A stretch of DNA of 64,000 nt, taken from assembly GCA_029866125.1 (NCBI GenBank), contig JARWZZ010000004.1:62001-126000 (forward strand). The letters run 5' to 3'. Positions 8,312 through 16,656 of the stretch are shown here, one piece after another. Origin of the DNA: Limnobacter sp. (GTDB lineage Bacteria; Pseudomonadota; Gammaproteobacteria; Burkholderiales; Burkholderiaceae_B). Both the position numbers and the translations under genes were made by a program. Each line of letters starts with the position of its first letter. Within the stretch, counting starts at the first letter, position 1. The notes beneath the pieces are model-generated. The model was not told where the DNA came from. It did no database searches and worked only from the letters and a program-made list of their open reading frames with translations.

Positions 8312-8875
8312 TTAGTCTTCCAAATGCGCTTCTTCGTTGACAAACCGTTCTGAAGCGGCCTGCCTGGTTTTTCCAGCGCGGGATGGCATATTGCACAAAC
8401 CGCACACGTAATCGTTTACCAATTCAAAGGTGTGAACCACAAAGCGGCCACGGCAGGAAGTGCATGCAGTGGTGGTCATCATGCCTGCGTCAAAAAACTT
8501 GACCAATCGCCAAGCCCGCGTCAAGGACAACACCTCTGGCAGGCCCAAATGGCGAATCTGCTCGAGGTACAGACGGTAGGCCTTGATGATTGCCTCAATG
8601 TCTTCAATGTCTGAGCTTTTGATAATTGTGTCGTAAATATTGACGAACAACGACGAATGAATATTCGGTTGCCAAGTCATGAACCAATCGGTTGAAAACG
8701 GCAGCATGCCTTTGGGTGGCGATTTGTGTTTTAGCTCTTTGTAAAGCTTCAACAAACGCTCACGTGACAACTGGGTTTCTGACTCAAGCACTTGCAAACG
8801 TGCATCCAGTTGAATCAGCTCGCTGGCCAATTGGATTTGCAGTGCTTCTGACAAAATTGATTTGACTTTAGCCAT
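8312..8875 (-). CDS. flhC: Flagellar transcriptional activator FlhC
   Basis: A 187-residue protein matching FlhC. It has the N-terminal helical region (LQIQLASELIQLDARLQVLE), the central WQPNIHSSLFVNIY motif and the four-cysteine zinc site CTSC ... CGLC near residues 139-161. FlhC joins FlhD in a heterohexamer (FlhD4C2) that activates class II flagellar promoters with sigma-70. It starts 3 bp after flhD, so the two are co-translated. Downstream lies the gene-free repeat region. The C-terminal tail is short and variable, as in other betaproteobacteria. Confidence 0.97.
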   Translation of the reverse strand: MAKVKSILSEALQIQLASELIQLDARLQVLESETQLSRERLLKLYKELKHKSPPKGMLPFSTDWFMTWQPNIHSSLFVNIYDTIIKSSDIEDIEAIIKAYRLYLEQIRHLGLPEVLSLTRAWRLVKFFDAGMMTTTACTSCRGRFVVHTFELVNDYVCGLCNMPSRAGKTRQAASERFVNEEAHLED

Positions 8876-8878
8876 GAA

Positions 8879-9205
8879 TCACTGCCCCAAGTCTGCTGTT
8901 TCGATTGCTTTACCGGCCATCAAAATAGAGGCGTGCATGCCCTGAGCCACGCGGTCTTTGGTGTGGCTGGTCAGCAGGTTCCAAACGATTTCATCGTCAA
9001 AGCGGAAGCGGCACATCAACATGTTGGAGGAAGAGATTCGCATCACTTGCGAAGTGGTCAGTTGATCGACCAAATCCGCAACTTCTTCAGAAATGCCCAA
9101 ACGAACGAGGGCTTCGGCGCGATCCTCTCGAATCAGTTGCTGAGCCAGCAACAGGTAAGACAAGTTCGTCTCTCTGATTTCATCCAGAACGCGACTTGAT
9201 TTCAT
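8879..9205 (-). CDS. flhD: Flagellar transcriptional activator FlhD
   Basis: A 108-residue helical protein matching FlhD (LDEIRETNLSYLLLAQQLI; LTTSQVMRISSSNMLMCRF). It is the partner of FlhC in the flagellar master regulator. The ATG at 9205 is preferred over an upstream in-frame start at 9259: GGAGGG lies 8 nt before it and the length then matches the family. The upstream region (9206-9911) separates it from the divergent fliC and should carry the flhDC promoter. Confidence 0.96.
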   Translation of the reverse strand: MKSSRVLDEIRETNLSYLLLAQQLIREDRAEALVRLGISEEVADLVDQLTTSQVMRISSSNMLMCRFRFDDEIVWNLLTSHTKDRVAQGMHASILMAGKAIETADLGQ

Positions 9206-9911
9206 ATGAACACCCTCCAATCTTTCATTAAACCGGGAAACTGGAACTCGCTTATCCACTTTTTTTGGGTTCGCTTCAGTTCGTTTACTCGGCCATGCCC
9301 CTGAACGTAGTATCGGTTAGCAGGCCAAGGACTTGAATCGTCCAAATTCTAAAAAGCGGGTCATCATTCCAACCATTTCTTCTGTAGGAGAAGCCCTTAC
9401 AAGGAGCGATTTCCTGAGTTCAGTGTGCCTCTACTCGGTTGATTTCAACATCCCACCGCTGTGTCACCCCCTCTGTGCCAACCCCATAGTGCCAACACCA
9501 GGGGGGAGCTTGCTTAGGTGATTACAGGTGCTTTGAAAATCCGACAAGCACTACCGCTCCTTTAAGTTATCGACCGTTTACATCAAAACTTGAGGGTATG
9601 AATAAAAAAATATCCCTCATTAGAGGGTGTTTGTTGTGCACCTATCCGAGCAATAAACCCCCCTCCTCAACCCACTCTATTTGTAGCTAATCAGATAGCC
9701 AACCAAGCAGCTAACTATTTTGAGCTGGCCTCTTTAGGCGATCAGAAAGCGATTGCCGACTCTCGTTAAGCAATCATCGGCGATGCATTGCCGTTTACGG
9801 TTTCGGTCGATAAGGTTCGACTTCGGTCGATATCGTTTTAAATCTGGGTCAATAGCCGCTCATCAATGGCAGACCTTATCTAGTAGTTGAGATTCAACGA
9901 GGAGTAACATC
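9206..9911. other. Regulatory region between divergent flhDC and fliC
   Basis: About 700 bp with no credible gene. Visible structure: GTGCCAAC twice near 9475-9496; a stem-loop candidate at 9591-9617 (GAGGGTAT/ATATCCCTC) that competes with a CCCTC/GAGGG hairpin just downstream (to about 9628); and an exact direct repeat TTCGGTCGATA at 9802-9812 and 9822-9832. No sigma-28 promoter with correct spacing was found in front of this fliC copy. A short frame at 9333-9521 does not look coding. Confidence 0.5.
9802..9832 (+). promoter_or_regulatory. Direct repeat upstream of the first fliC
   Basis: TTCGGTCGATA occurs twice, 20 bp apart start to start, ending about 80 bp before the fliC start. The spacing is about two helical turns, as expected for a dimeric activator site. 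GTCGATAA within the first copy also resembles a sigma-28 -10 element, but no matching TAAA lies at the right distance. Role inferred only. Confidence 0.35.
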
Positions 9912-10718
9912 ATGATCGGTATTAATACAAACTCAGCATCCCTTGTAGCGCAGAAGAACCTTGTAGGTAATTCGGCTGGTTTGCAAACTTCAATTGCCCG
10001 CTTGTCCTCTGGCCTGCGTGTAAACTCTGCCCGTGACGACGCCGCGGGTTTGGCCATCGCCACACGTATGAGTGCTGACATCCGTGGTATGGATGTGGCC
10101 AAGCGTAACGCCAACGATGGCGTGTCTGCCCTGCAAGTGGCTGACGGTACATTGGGTGCTGTGTCTGACAACCTGCAGCGTATGCGTGAGTTGGCTGTGC
10201 AATCTGCCACAGGCACACTGACCTCCTCTGACCGTACCAACCTGAATGCTGAATTCCAAGCCTTGAACACTGAAATTGGTGACCAGGTGAGCAAGGCCAA
10301 CTTCAACGGCGTGAAGCTGCTTGATGGCTCTGCAGCAGCCTTGACGATTCAGACTGGCGCTAAAACAGGCGAAACCATCTCTGCAAACTTGGTGAACGCC
10401 ACTGCATTTGATGTAGGTGGTGACGTCACTTCAGTGGCCAACGCCAACACAGCATTGACAGCGATTGACACGCAGCTTGATGCACTGAACACAGGCCGCG
10501 CCACACTGGGTGCTGGCATCAACCGTCTGGATGCAGCGGTGTCCAACCTGTCCACCACCATGACCAACTTAGCGTCCGCGCGAGGCCGAATCATGGATGC
10601 TGACTTTGCGTCAGAAACGGCGAACCTGACCCGAAGTCAGATTTTGCAACAGGCTGGTACTGCGATGCTGGCCCAGGCCAACCAGTTGCCCAACAACGTG
10701 TTGAGCTTGCTGAGATAA
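9912..10718 (+). CDS. fliC: Flagellin FliC (copy 1)
   Basis: A 268-residue flagellin. The N-terminal D0/D1 region begins MIGINTNSASLVAQKNL and includes the conserved LSSGLRVNSARDDAAGLAIA; the C-terminal D1/D0 ends ILQQAGTAMLAQANQLPNNV-LSLLR. The variable middle is very short, so the filament surface domain is nearly absent. GAGGAG precedes the ATG. It differs from the second copy at only about eight to nine residues, at 21 (S/Q region), around 90-100 and in the centre, so the pair comes from recent duplication or gene conversion. It is followed by a strong terminator, so it is a single-gene unit. Confidence 0.97.
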   Translation: MIGINTNSASLVAQKNLVGNSAGLQTSIARLSSGLRVNSARDDAAGLAIATRMSADIRGMDVAKRNANDGVSALQVADGTLGAVSDNLQRMRELAVQSATGTLTSSDRTNLNAEFQALNTEIGDQVSKANFNGVKLLDGSAAALTIQTGAKTGETISANLVNATAFDVGGDVTSVANANTALTAIDTQLDALNTGRATLGAGINRLDAAVSNLSTTMTNLASARGRIMDADFASETANLTRSQILQQAGTAMLAQANQLPNNVLSLLR

Positions 10719-10814
10719 CCGGCTTGGCTATGCTGTAAAAGTGACGTGACATCCAAGTGGGCTTAACTCCAGTAGGCCTACTCCATTAGATCAATACAAC
10801 GATCCTTAGCGGTT

Positions 10815-10861
10815 GCCCGCATCGAAAACCTCAGTTTTGGTTTACGGTGCGGGCTTTTTTA
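10815..10861 (+). terminator. Rho-independent terminator after fliC copy 1
   Basis: GCCCGCA at 10815-10821 pairs with TGCGGGC at 10848-10854. An inner AAAAC/GTTTT pairing lies between, and a T-run follows at 10855-10860. It sits about 100 bp after the stop. Confidence 0.85.
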
Positions 10862-10963
10862 CGCCCAAATTCAAGCGTGGGCCACCTTAACGGCAGCAGG
10901 TTTTGAAACATGAGGGTTGAGAAACTATATTTGCAAAAGCGCATATTTTATTGATTGCCCCCC

Positions 10964-10990
10964 TAAAGAAATACCCCCAGCGAGCGATAA
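10964..10990 (+). promoter_or_regulatory. Sigma-28 (FliA) promoter of fliC copy 2
   Basis: TAAAGAAA at 10964-10971, an 11-bp spacer and AGCGATAA at 10983-10990 match the FliA consensus TAAAGTTT-N11-GCCGATAA closely. It lies about 86 bp before the fliC copy 2 start. Confidence 0.8.
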
Positions 10991-11076
10991 CTAAGCATGA
11001 GCAGCGAATTTGAAACGCTGCCCAAGTTGAAAGTTAAAAGGGCAATACCCGTGCCCTAAACACCTGGAGAAATATC

Positions 11077-11883
11077 ATGATCGGAATTAATACAAACTCA
11101 GCATCCCTTGTAGCCCAGAAGAACCTGGTCGGTAACCAAGCCGGTTTGCAAACTTCAATTGCCCGCTTGTCCTCTGGCCTGCGTGTAAACTCTGCCCGTG
11201 ACGACGCCGCTGGTTTGGCCATCGCCACACGTATGAGTGCTGACATCCGTGGTATGGATGTAGCCAAGCGTAACGCCAACGATGGCATCTCTGCCCTGCA
11301 AGTGGCTGACGGTACATTGGGCGCAGTGTCTGACAACCTACAGCGTATGCGTGAGTTGGCTGTGCAGTCTGCCACCGGCACACTGACTTCATCTGACCGT
11401 ACTAACCTGAATGCTGAATTCCAAGCCCTGAACACTGAAGTTGCTGACCAAGTGAGCAAGGCCAACTTCAACGGCGTGAAGCTGTTGGATGGCTCTGCAG
11501 CAACTCTGACCATTCAGACTGGCGCTAAAACAGGCGAAACCATCTCTGCAAACTTGGTCAACGCCAGTGCGTTTGATGTGGGCGGTGACGTCACATCAGT
11601 GGCCAACGCCAACACAGCATTGACAGCGATTGACACCCAGCTGGACAACTTGAACACAGGCCGCGCCACACTGGGTGCTGGTATTAACCGCCTGGATGCA
11701 GCAGTGTCCAACCTGTCCACCACCATGACCAACTTGTCCTCTGCACGAGGCCGAATCATGGATGCTGACTTCGCCTCTGAGACCGCGAACCTGACTCGAA
11801 GCCAGATTCTGCAACAGGCTGGCACTGCGATGCTGGCCCAGGCCAACCAGTTGCCTAACAACGTGTTGAGCTTGCTGAGATAA
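11077..11883 (+). CDS. fliC: Flagellin FliC (copy 2)
   Basis: A 268-residue flagellin collinear with copy 1, with the same terminal D0/D1 motifs and short centre. Replacements include GNQAGL for GNSAGL, TEVADQ for TEIGDQ, AATL for AAAL, QLDNLN for QLDALN and TNLSSAR for TNLASAR. It has its own FliA-type promoter and its own terminator. Ser/Thr-rich stretches in the centre are possible O-glycosylation sites given the nearby glycosyltransferase genes, but this is inference. Confidence 0.97.
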   Translation: MIGINTNSASLVAQKNLVGNQAGLQTSIARLSSGLRVNSARDDAAGLAIATRMSADIRGMDVAKRNANDGISALQVADGTLGAVSDNLQRMRELAVQSATGTLTSSDRTNLNAEFQALNTEVADQVSKANFNGVKLLDGSAATLTIQTGAKTGETISANLVNASAFDVGGDVTSVANANTALTAIDTQLDNLNTGRATLGAGINRLDAAVSNLSTTMTNLSSARGRIMDADFASETANLTRSQILQQAGTAMLAQANQLPNNVLSLLR

Positions 11884-11971
11884 GTTGTTTAGCCAAGTTT
11901 AAGAAAGTGAAGTAAATACAGGGCCGGGGCTGCCACAAGTGGCTCCATACCCAAACAGTTCGAGATTCAAG

Positions 11972-12010
11972 GCCCTGCCCGGACACCCTCCGGCGGGGCT
12001 TTGGGTTTTG
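11972..12010 (+). terminator. Rho-independent terminator after fliC copy 2
   Basis: GCCCTGCC at 11972-11979 pairs with GGCGGGGC at 11992-11999 (one G-T pair), followed by a T-rich tract at 12000-12009. Confidence 0.75.
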
Positions 12011-12041
12011 GCTTTTGCTTTAAGAGTTGTAGGTTGAACCC

Positions 12042-12068
12042 TAAAGAAAGGGCAAAACCAGCCGTTAA
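12042..12068 (+). promoter_or_regulatory. Sigma-28 (FliA) promoter of the flaG-fliD operon
   Basis: TAAAGAAA at 12042-12049, an 11-bp spacer and GCCGTTAA at 12061-12068 form a near-consensus FliA promoter about 50 bp before flaG. Confidence 0.85.
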
Positions 12069-12119
12069 TCAGTTAATGATGAGACGCAATGACTCTCTAG
12101 AATCGAGATAGGTGCAACC

Positions 12120-12470
12120 ATGAACATTTCCAATTTATCGGACTTGATCAGTCAATCCCAGAACACTGGCAACGCCGAGAAGGCTGCGCAGGTCAGCACG
12201 CGCCCCACGCCTGAGGTGAAAGCCGAAAAGCCTAAGGCTGAATTGAGCATGTCGGAAATGACTGAAGTGCTTCAAAGAGCAAACAAGGCGATGATTAAGT
12301 CGGGCTCGGATTTGAAGTTTTCCATGGATTTGGAAAATGGCAAACCCGTCATACAAATCATTGACCGTGAAACGGACAAAGTTTTGAGGCAAATCCCATC
12401 TGTAGAGATGTTGGCTTTGTCCAAGGCGCTGGAAAAAATGCAAGGGGTTTTGATGTCCAGAAGTGCCTGA
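12120..12470 (+). CDS. flaG: FlaG family flagellar protein
   Basis: A 116-residue protein. The N-terminal half is disordered (Lys/Ala/Pro/Glu-rich). The C-terminal FlaG domain contains LKFSMDLENGKPVIQIIDRE and VLRQIPSVEMLALSKAL. FlaG proteins influence filament length and often precede fliD, as here. It has a FliA-type promoter immediately upstream and lies 50 bp before fliD. Confidence 0.92.
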   Translation: MNISNLSDLISQSQNTGNAEKAAQVSTRPTPEVKAEKPKAELSMSEMTEVLQRANKAMIKSGSDLKFSMDLENGKPVIQIIDRETDKVLRQIPSVEMLALSKALEKMQGVLMSRSA

Positions 12471-12520
12471 ACCGGCACTGCCGTTCTGGACTTTAAGACC
12501 CAAACACAAGGAGTTTAGCC

Positions 12521-13945
12521 ATGCCCGCTATTACATCTGCCGGAATCGGTTCCGGCCTGGATATTGAAGGCATTATCACAGGTTTGATGAACGCGGAGAA
12601 AATTCCGCTGAACGACCTGAAGACCGAACGCAACACCATCAAGTCCAAAATTTCGATGTATGGACAAATGACGAGTGCGTTTGATGCCCTCAAAACAGCG
12701 TCGACCTTGATCAGCAAGCTGACTGGGCTAAACCCACAAAAAGTAAGCTCCAGCGATGAAAAAATCATCAGTGCAACAGCCAGCGAAAGCGCAACTGCCG
12801 GGCAGTACAGCATCAGTGTGTCCCAATTGGCCAAGCAGCAAAGTATTGCGGTAGCAGGCGAGAGCAGCGTGGACAATGTGGTGGGTACAGGTAGCCTCAC
12901 CATTACTTTGGGCAGCTACACCAGCACACCCGGCAGCTTTACCGCCAATGCCAGCAAAACACCGGTCACTATTAACATTGACCCGACCAACCAAACCCTT
13001 GGTGGCATTAAAGACGCCATTAACAATGCCAATGCCGGTGTAAATGCCACGATTGTGAATGATGGCACGGGCAACCGCTTGGTGTTGACCAGCAAGGACA
13101 CGGGCGATAACTTTGGCTTTAAAATCGATGTGGCAGATGGCGATGCGGGCAATACAGACGGCACGGGCTTGTCCAAGTTGGCCTACAACCCCACAGTCAC
13201 TCCGATTGCATCAAACAACATGACACAGCTGGAAAGCGCAAAAGATGCGCTTTTCAAGGTGAATAACCTGGATATTAAGAAATCCAGCAACACGGTGACA
13301 GATGCCATTTCTGGCGTGACGCTGAACTTGAAATCCTTGACCACCAGCAACATCACGATTGACATCAGCAAAGACTCTGAGTCGCTGAAGACCAATCTGC
13401 AAGGCTTTGTGGATTCGTACAACAAAATTCGCGGTATTTTGAAAGACCAGCAAACCAAGGGCTCGACCTTGGGTAAAGACACCTCCCCCGCCCAACTGGA
13501 ACGCGGCTTGCGCAATGTGATGCGCCAAATCAGCGCCAGCGGTTACAGCATGAGCGATGTGGGCATGAGCATCGACAAAAACGGCACGCTGAGTTTTGAC
13601 CAAAGCAAACTGAACAAAAAACTGGAAACCGATCCACAGGTGTTGGAAAAGTTTTTTGCGGACACCACAGTGGGCGGCGTTGTGACTTCCAAAGGCATGG
13701 CCACGCAAATGAAAGACTGGATTGCCGGGCTAAGTGCAGATGGAGGTTTGCTGGAATCGCGCACTGAAGGCTTGAACAAACGTGTGACCACGCTGGATAA
13801 AAAAGAGGAAAGCCTGAACCTGCGGCTTGACCAAATCGAGAAACGTTACAGGGCGCAGTTTTCGTCCTTGGATGCGATGTTGTCCAGTATGCAGTCCACG
13901 AGCTCGTACCTTAGCCAACAGCTGTCGGCCCTGCAGAATATGTAG
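12521..13945 (+). CDS. fliD: Flagellar filament cap protein FliD (HAP2)
   Basis: A 474-residue protein with the FliD N-terminal domain (ITSAGIGSGLDIEGIITGLM) and C-terminal coiled-coil region (LDKKEESLNLRLDQIEKRY; FSSLDAMLSSMQSTSSYL-SQQL). It forms the cap that folds flagellin subunits at the filament tip. CAAGGAG lies in front of the ATG. It is transcribed with flaG, ahead of fliS and fliT. Confidence 0.96.
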   Translation: MPAITSAGIGSGLDIEGIITGLMNAEKIPLNDLKTERNTIKSKISMYGQMTSAFDALKTASTLISKLTGLNPQKVSSSDEKIISATASESATAGQYSISVSQLAKQQSIAVAGESSVDNVVGTGSLTITLGSYTSTPGSFTANASKTPVTINIDPTNQTLGGIKDAINNANAGVNATIVNDGTGNRLVLTSKDTGDNFGFKIDVADGDAGNTDGTGLSKLAYNPTVTPIASNNMTQLESAKDALFKVNNLDIKKSSNTVTDAISGVTLNLKSLTTSNITIDISKDSESLKTNLQGFVDSYNKIRGILKDQQTKGSTLGKDTSPAQLERGLRNVMRQISASGYSMSDVGMSIDKNGTLSFDQSKLNKKLETDPQVLEKFFADTTVGGVVTSKGMATQMKDWIAGLSADGGLLESRTEGLNKRVTTLDKKEESLNLRLDQIEKRYRAQFSSLDAMLSSMQSTSSYLSQQLSALQNM

Positions 13946-14091
13946 TAGACAATCTGTTTTCTTAAGCACCGAAATATCGCCTAAAAGCACCGTTTATAAG
14001 CCAATCAAAACCGGGCACCGGCACTTAAGATGAACCCTGAAGATTCGTTAAACAATAAACGAGTTGAACTGATTTCAAGAGTGAACACACC

Positions 14092-14514
14092 ATGATGTTT
14101 GGAGCCAAAGCTTACGCGAGTGTCGGACTGGAAACAGGCATAAACAGTGCCTCCCCACACCGATTGATTGTGATGCTGTACGACGGTGCCTTGGAGGCAA
14201 TCCGAAAAGCAAAGTTGTACATGGACATGAAGGATACGATTCAAAAGGCGCAAGCCATTGACAAAGCCTTACGGATTATCAATGAGGGGCTGGCCGCCTC
14301 CCTGAACAGAAATGAAGGTGGACAGTTGGCTGAGCAATTGCTTGCACTGTACGAGTACATTGGCAATGAGCTGGTGTCTGCCAACGCCAAAAATGACGTT
14401 GAGCGTTTGGACAATTGCACCAAACTGTTGGAAGACCTGCGTTCCGCATGGTGTGAAATCGGCAATACACCGAGCCAGTCAGCCGCCCTGCCCACTACAA
14501 CGAATGCCTACTAA
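14092..14514 (+). CDS. fliS: Flagellin export chaperone FliS
   Basis: A 140-residue four-helix protein with the FliS signature YDGALEAIRKAK and ALRIINEGLAASLN. FliS binds the C-terminal D0 helix of flagellin in the cytoplasm and delivers it to the export gate. The first two codons are both ATG (14092, 14095). A 146-bp gap after fliD may hold a weak promoter. It is followed by fliT after 15 bp. Confidence 0.95.
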   Translation: MMFGAKAYASVGLETGINSASPHRLIVMLYDGALEAIRKAKLYMDMKDTIQKAQAIDKALRIINEGLAASLNRNEGGQLAEQLLALYEYIGNELVSANAKNDVERLDNCTKLLEDLRSAWCEIGNTPSQSAALPTTTNAY

Positions 14515-14529
14515 GGACTGCCATTAGCC

Positions 14530-14871
14530 ATGATTTTCGAAGCCCAAGACAACCGCGCTGTGATGCAGTATTACGCAGCGATTGCCCAGCAGAGTGAAGA
14601 AATGCTACGCGCAGCGGAAGCTGGCGATTGGGATATGCTTTGTGAAGCTGAAGAAAAAGTGTCCAACCTTATACAAGAGCTGCAGGGCGTTAAACGCAAC
14701 CAGGCACGCTTGAATGAAGTGGAGCGACAGCAGCACATTGGATACCTGAAAAAAATTCTGGCTGACGATGCAGCCATTCGTAACATCACAGAGCCAAGGT
14801 TGCGTCAGCTGGAGGATTTTTTGCGTGCAGCAAACAATTCTCAAAGACTGAACAACACTTACGGTAGCTGA
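14530..14871 (+). CDS. fliT: FliT-like flagellar chaperone
   Basis: A 113-residue all-helical protein. Its size, position after fliS and the helical motif LCEAEEKVSNLIQELQG agree with FliT, the chaperone of FliD that also dampens FlhDC activity in enterics. Sequence conservation in this family is low, so context carries weight here. Confidence 0.85.
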   Translation: MIFEAQDNRAVMQYYAAIAQQSEEMLRAAEAGDWDMLCEAEEKVSNLIQELQGVKRNQARLNEVERQQHIGYLKKILADDAAIRNITEPRLRQLEDFLRAANNSQRLNNTYGS

Positions 14872-14908
14872 ACAAGGGGGCCCGTGATTTACAGCACGGG
14901 TATGGCGT

Positions 14909-16345
14909 ATGTCGTTGACACCACTTAAGGGCAGTAATACCAACCCGCCCAGCGTCAACAGCCTGTTGCAAGCCAATCCGGGTGACCGCATCAGTGCGGA
15001 CAAGTCGGAAGTTTCCCCCATTGTTGCCGTGTTGTCGCGGCAACTTCCCCTACCCCAAGCACAGCAGCTTAACGGTCAAACGGCTTTGGTCAAGGTACTT
15101 AAAAATGGTACCGGGGGCCAAGCTGAGCTTGAATTCAATGGTCAAAAAATAGCGGTTAAAATGCCACCCGGCCGCAGTTTGACTGCGGGTGAAATGATCA
15201 CCGTTAGCTTTGCCCTCAATGAGAAGGATGGCTTAGGCGCAGCAGGTGGGTCCAGCGGCGCGAAAAAAACTGCGGATGTAAACCGGTTACTGCAAACGGC
15301 GGAGAAAGGGGACTCCTCAGACTCTGAAAGCCCAAGCTTTGTGGACAAATTGTCCAGCTCCGCTCGTATGATTGGCCTGTTGGAAAGGGTAAACGAGGGC
15401 AAAACTATACCCCTCGGTGCATCTGTAAAAAACATGGCTGAATTGATGGTACAGGCCAAAGCGGAACAACAAAGCAAAGCGGCAGCCATACCGATGCCCA
15501 GCCCCTCAGGTTCAAGCCCAGCTGCAGGTACAGCGGGCGCTCAGGCAAGTAATCAGGCTGCAGCTGCGGCGGGCAACGCAGCAACTGGTGCAACCAGTGC
15601 ACAAACGGCGGCTGTTGAAGGTGAAGCAAGTAGCCCTGCCATGCTGGCGGCCGACCTGTCTGCAAACAACACTGCGGGTGGCAAAGGCCCAAGTTCCAGC
15701 GCGGCTAATCAAGCACTGACTACCGCTAGCAATGCCAACAACACCTTGGCTGTGAATTTCAACAAGGCAGTGGATTCGGGCCTGACGGGCTTGCTGGCTC
15801 AAGAGGTGAGCTCGGCCGTGGAAAACAGTGGTTTGTTTTACGAAAACCATTTGCAACAATGGGCAAACGGCCAACGCAGCAAAGACCAGTTAACCCTGGA
15901 GCCCCAAGCCCGGTTTGGCGCTGAACAAGTTATATCCGAAAAGGCAATCAATCCAGATGCGATTAACCAATCTGTGAAATTGGTGTCCTCTCAGTTGGCG
16001 GCGCTGGATCACTCCCGAATTGCTGTATCCATGCAAGGTTTGTTTGACAAACCCGTCAATGTGGAAATTGAACCCGACCAGCGCCAACCCGATGACCCAC
16101 CCGAGGAAGGCGAACAGGCCCGCCCCTGGGTGGCGAAATTAAAACTGGATATGGCCCACTTGGGTGAAATTCATGTGAAACTGCGCATGGTTGGGAATAG
16201 ATGCGATATTCTTCTATCAGGCAGTAGAAACACCAAAAGCGCAATTGACCCCCACTGGACGGACATTCAAGAGGCCCTGAGGGACAAAGGCTTGCAGTTG
16301 GCCCACGGAACCATTCGAACCCGAGAGGACACAGGACATGGCTAA
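14909..16345 (+). CDS. FliK-like hook-length control domain protein
   Basis: A 478-residue protein. Residues about 190-300 are low-complexity Ala/Ser/Gly/Asn. The C-terminal region (about 385-478) resembles the FliK C-terminal (Flg_hook) domain, with WVAKLKLDMAHLGEIHVKLR and MVGNRCDILLSG. It is a second FliK-type protein besides the one in the main fli operon (32720-34483). The next gene encodes the FlhB C-terminal partner domain and overlaps it by 8 bp, which suggests the two work together at the export gate. Whether it measures hook length or does something else is not known. Confidence 0.8.
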   Translation: MSLTPLKGSNTNPPSVNSLLQANPGDRISADKSEVSPIVAVLSRQLPLPQAQQLNGQTALVKVLKNGTGGQAELEFNGQKIAVKMPPGRSLTAGEMITVSFALNEKDGLGAAGGSSGAKKTADVNRLLQTAEKGDSSDSESPSFVDKLSSSARMIGLLERVNEGKTIPLGASVKNMAELMVQAKAEQQSKAAAIPMPSPSGSSPAAGTAGAQASNQAAAAAGNAATGATSAQTAAVEGEASSPAMLAADLSANNTAGGKGPSSSAANQALTTASNANNTLAVNFNKAVDSGLTGLLAQEVSSAVENSGLFYENHLQQWANGQRSKDQLTLEPQARFGAEQVISEKAINPDAINQSVKLVSSQLAALDHSRIAVSMQGLFDKPVNVEIEPDQRQPDDPPEEGEQARPWVAKLKLDMAHLGEIHVKLRMVGNRCDILLSGSRNTKSAIDPHWTDIQEALRDKGLQLAHGTIRTREDTGHG

Positions 16346-16610
16346 AAACACCATGAGCCCCCAACAAGCGGTGGCGCTTGCGTATCTCGAAAACTCTGGC
16401 GCCCCCAAGGTGGTGGCCAAAGGCAAGGGTTTGATTGCAGACCAAATTATTGAACGCGCTAAGGAAAATGGCGTATTTGTACATGAAAGCCGGGAGCTTG
16501 TTTCACTGTTGATGGACGTGGACTTGGACCAACAAATACCCCCTACCCTGTACCAAGCAATAGCCGAGCTTCTGGCTTGGGTGTACCGGATAGAAAACAA
16601 ACAAGCTTGA
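16338..16610 (+). CDS. FlhB C-terminal-domain homologue (EscU/YscU/HrcU family)
   Basis: A 90-residue protein matching only the cytoplasmic C-terminal part of FlhB (AVALAYLENSGAPKVVAKGK; ADQIIERAKENGVFVHES; LYQAIAELLAWVYRI). The NPTH autocleavage site is absent: the equivalent region begins at the chain start. Family members of this stand-alone type (sometimes called FhlB) are found in many flagellated bacteria and can substitute for the cleaved FlhB C-domain. It overlaps the FliK-like gene, its expected interaction partner. Confidence 0.9.
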   Translation: MAKNTMSPQQAVALAYLENSGAPKVVAKGKGLIADQIIERAKENGVFVHESRELVSLLMDVDLDQQIPPTLYQAIAELLAWVYRIENKQA

Positions 16611-16656
16611 AAAAAGCGACCAATACAGCCTGAATTCCAAAGTCAGAGGACAGACT

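Larger units (their letters stand above)
10719..11076 (+). other. Intergenic region between the two flagellin genes
   Basis: 358 bp holding the terminator of copy 1 (10815-10861), an unremarkable stretch to about 10960, and the sigma-28 promoter of copy 2 (10964-10990). CTGGAGAAA serves as ribosome binding site just before 11077. No gene is present. Confidence 0.7.

Noticed and set aside
9333-9521. A 62-codon frame between flhD and fliC
   Set aside because: No ribosome binding site and no protein-like pattern; the stretch is more likely regulatory.
13975-14015. Possible sigma-28 promoter before fliS (CTAAAAGCA ... GCCAATCA)
   Set aside because: The spacing is one base short of consensus and the -10 element is poor; not strong enough to list.
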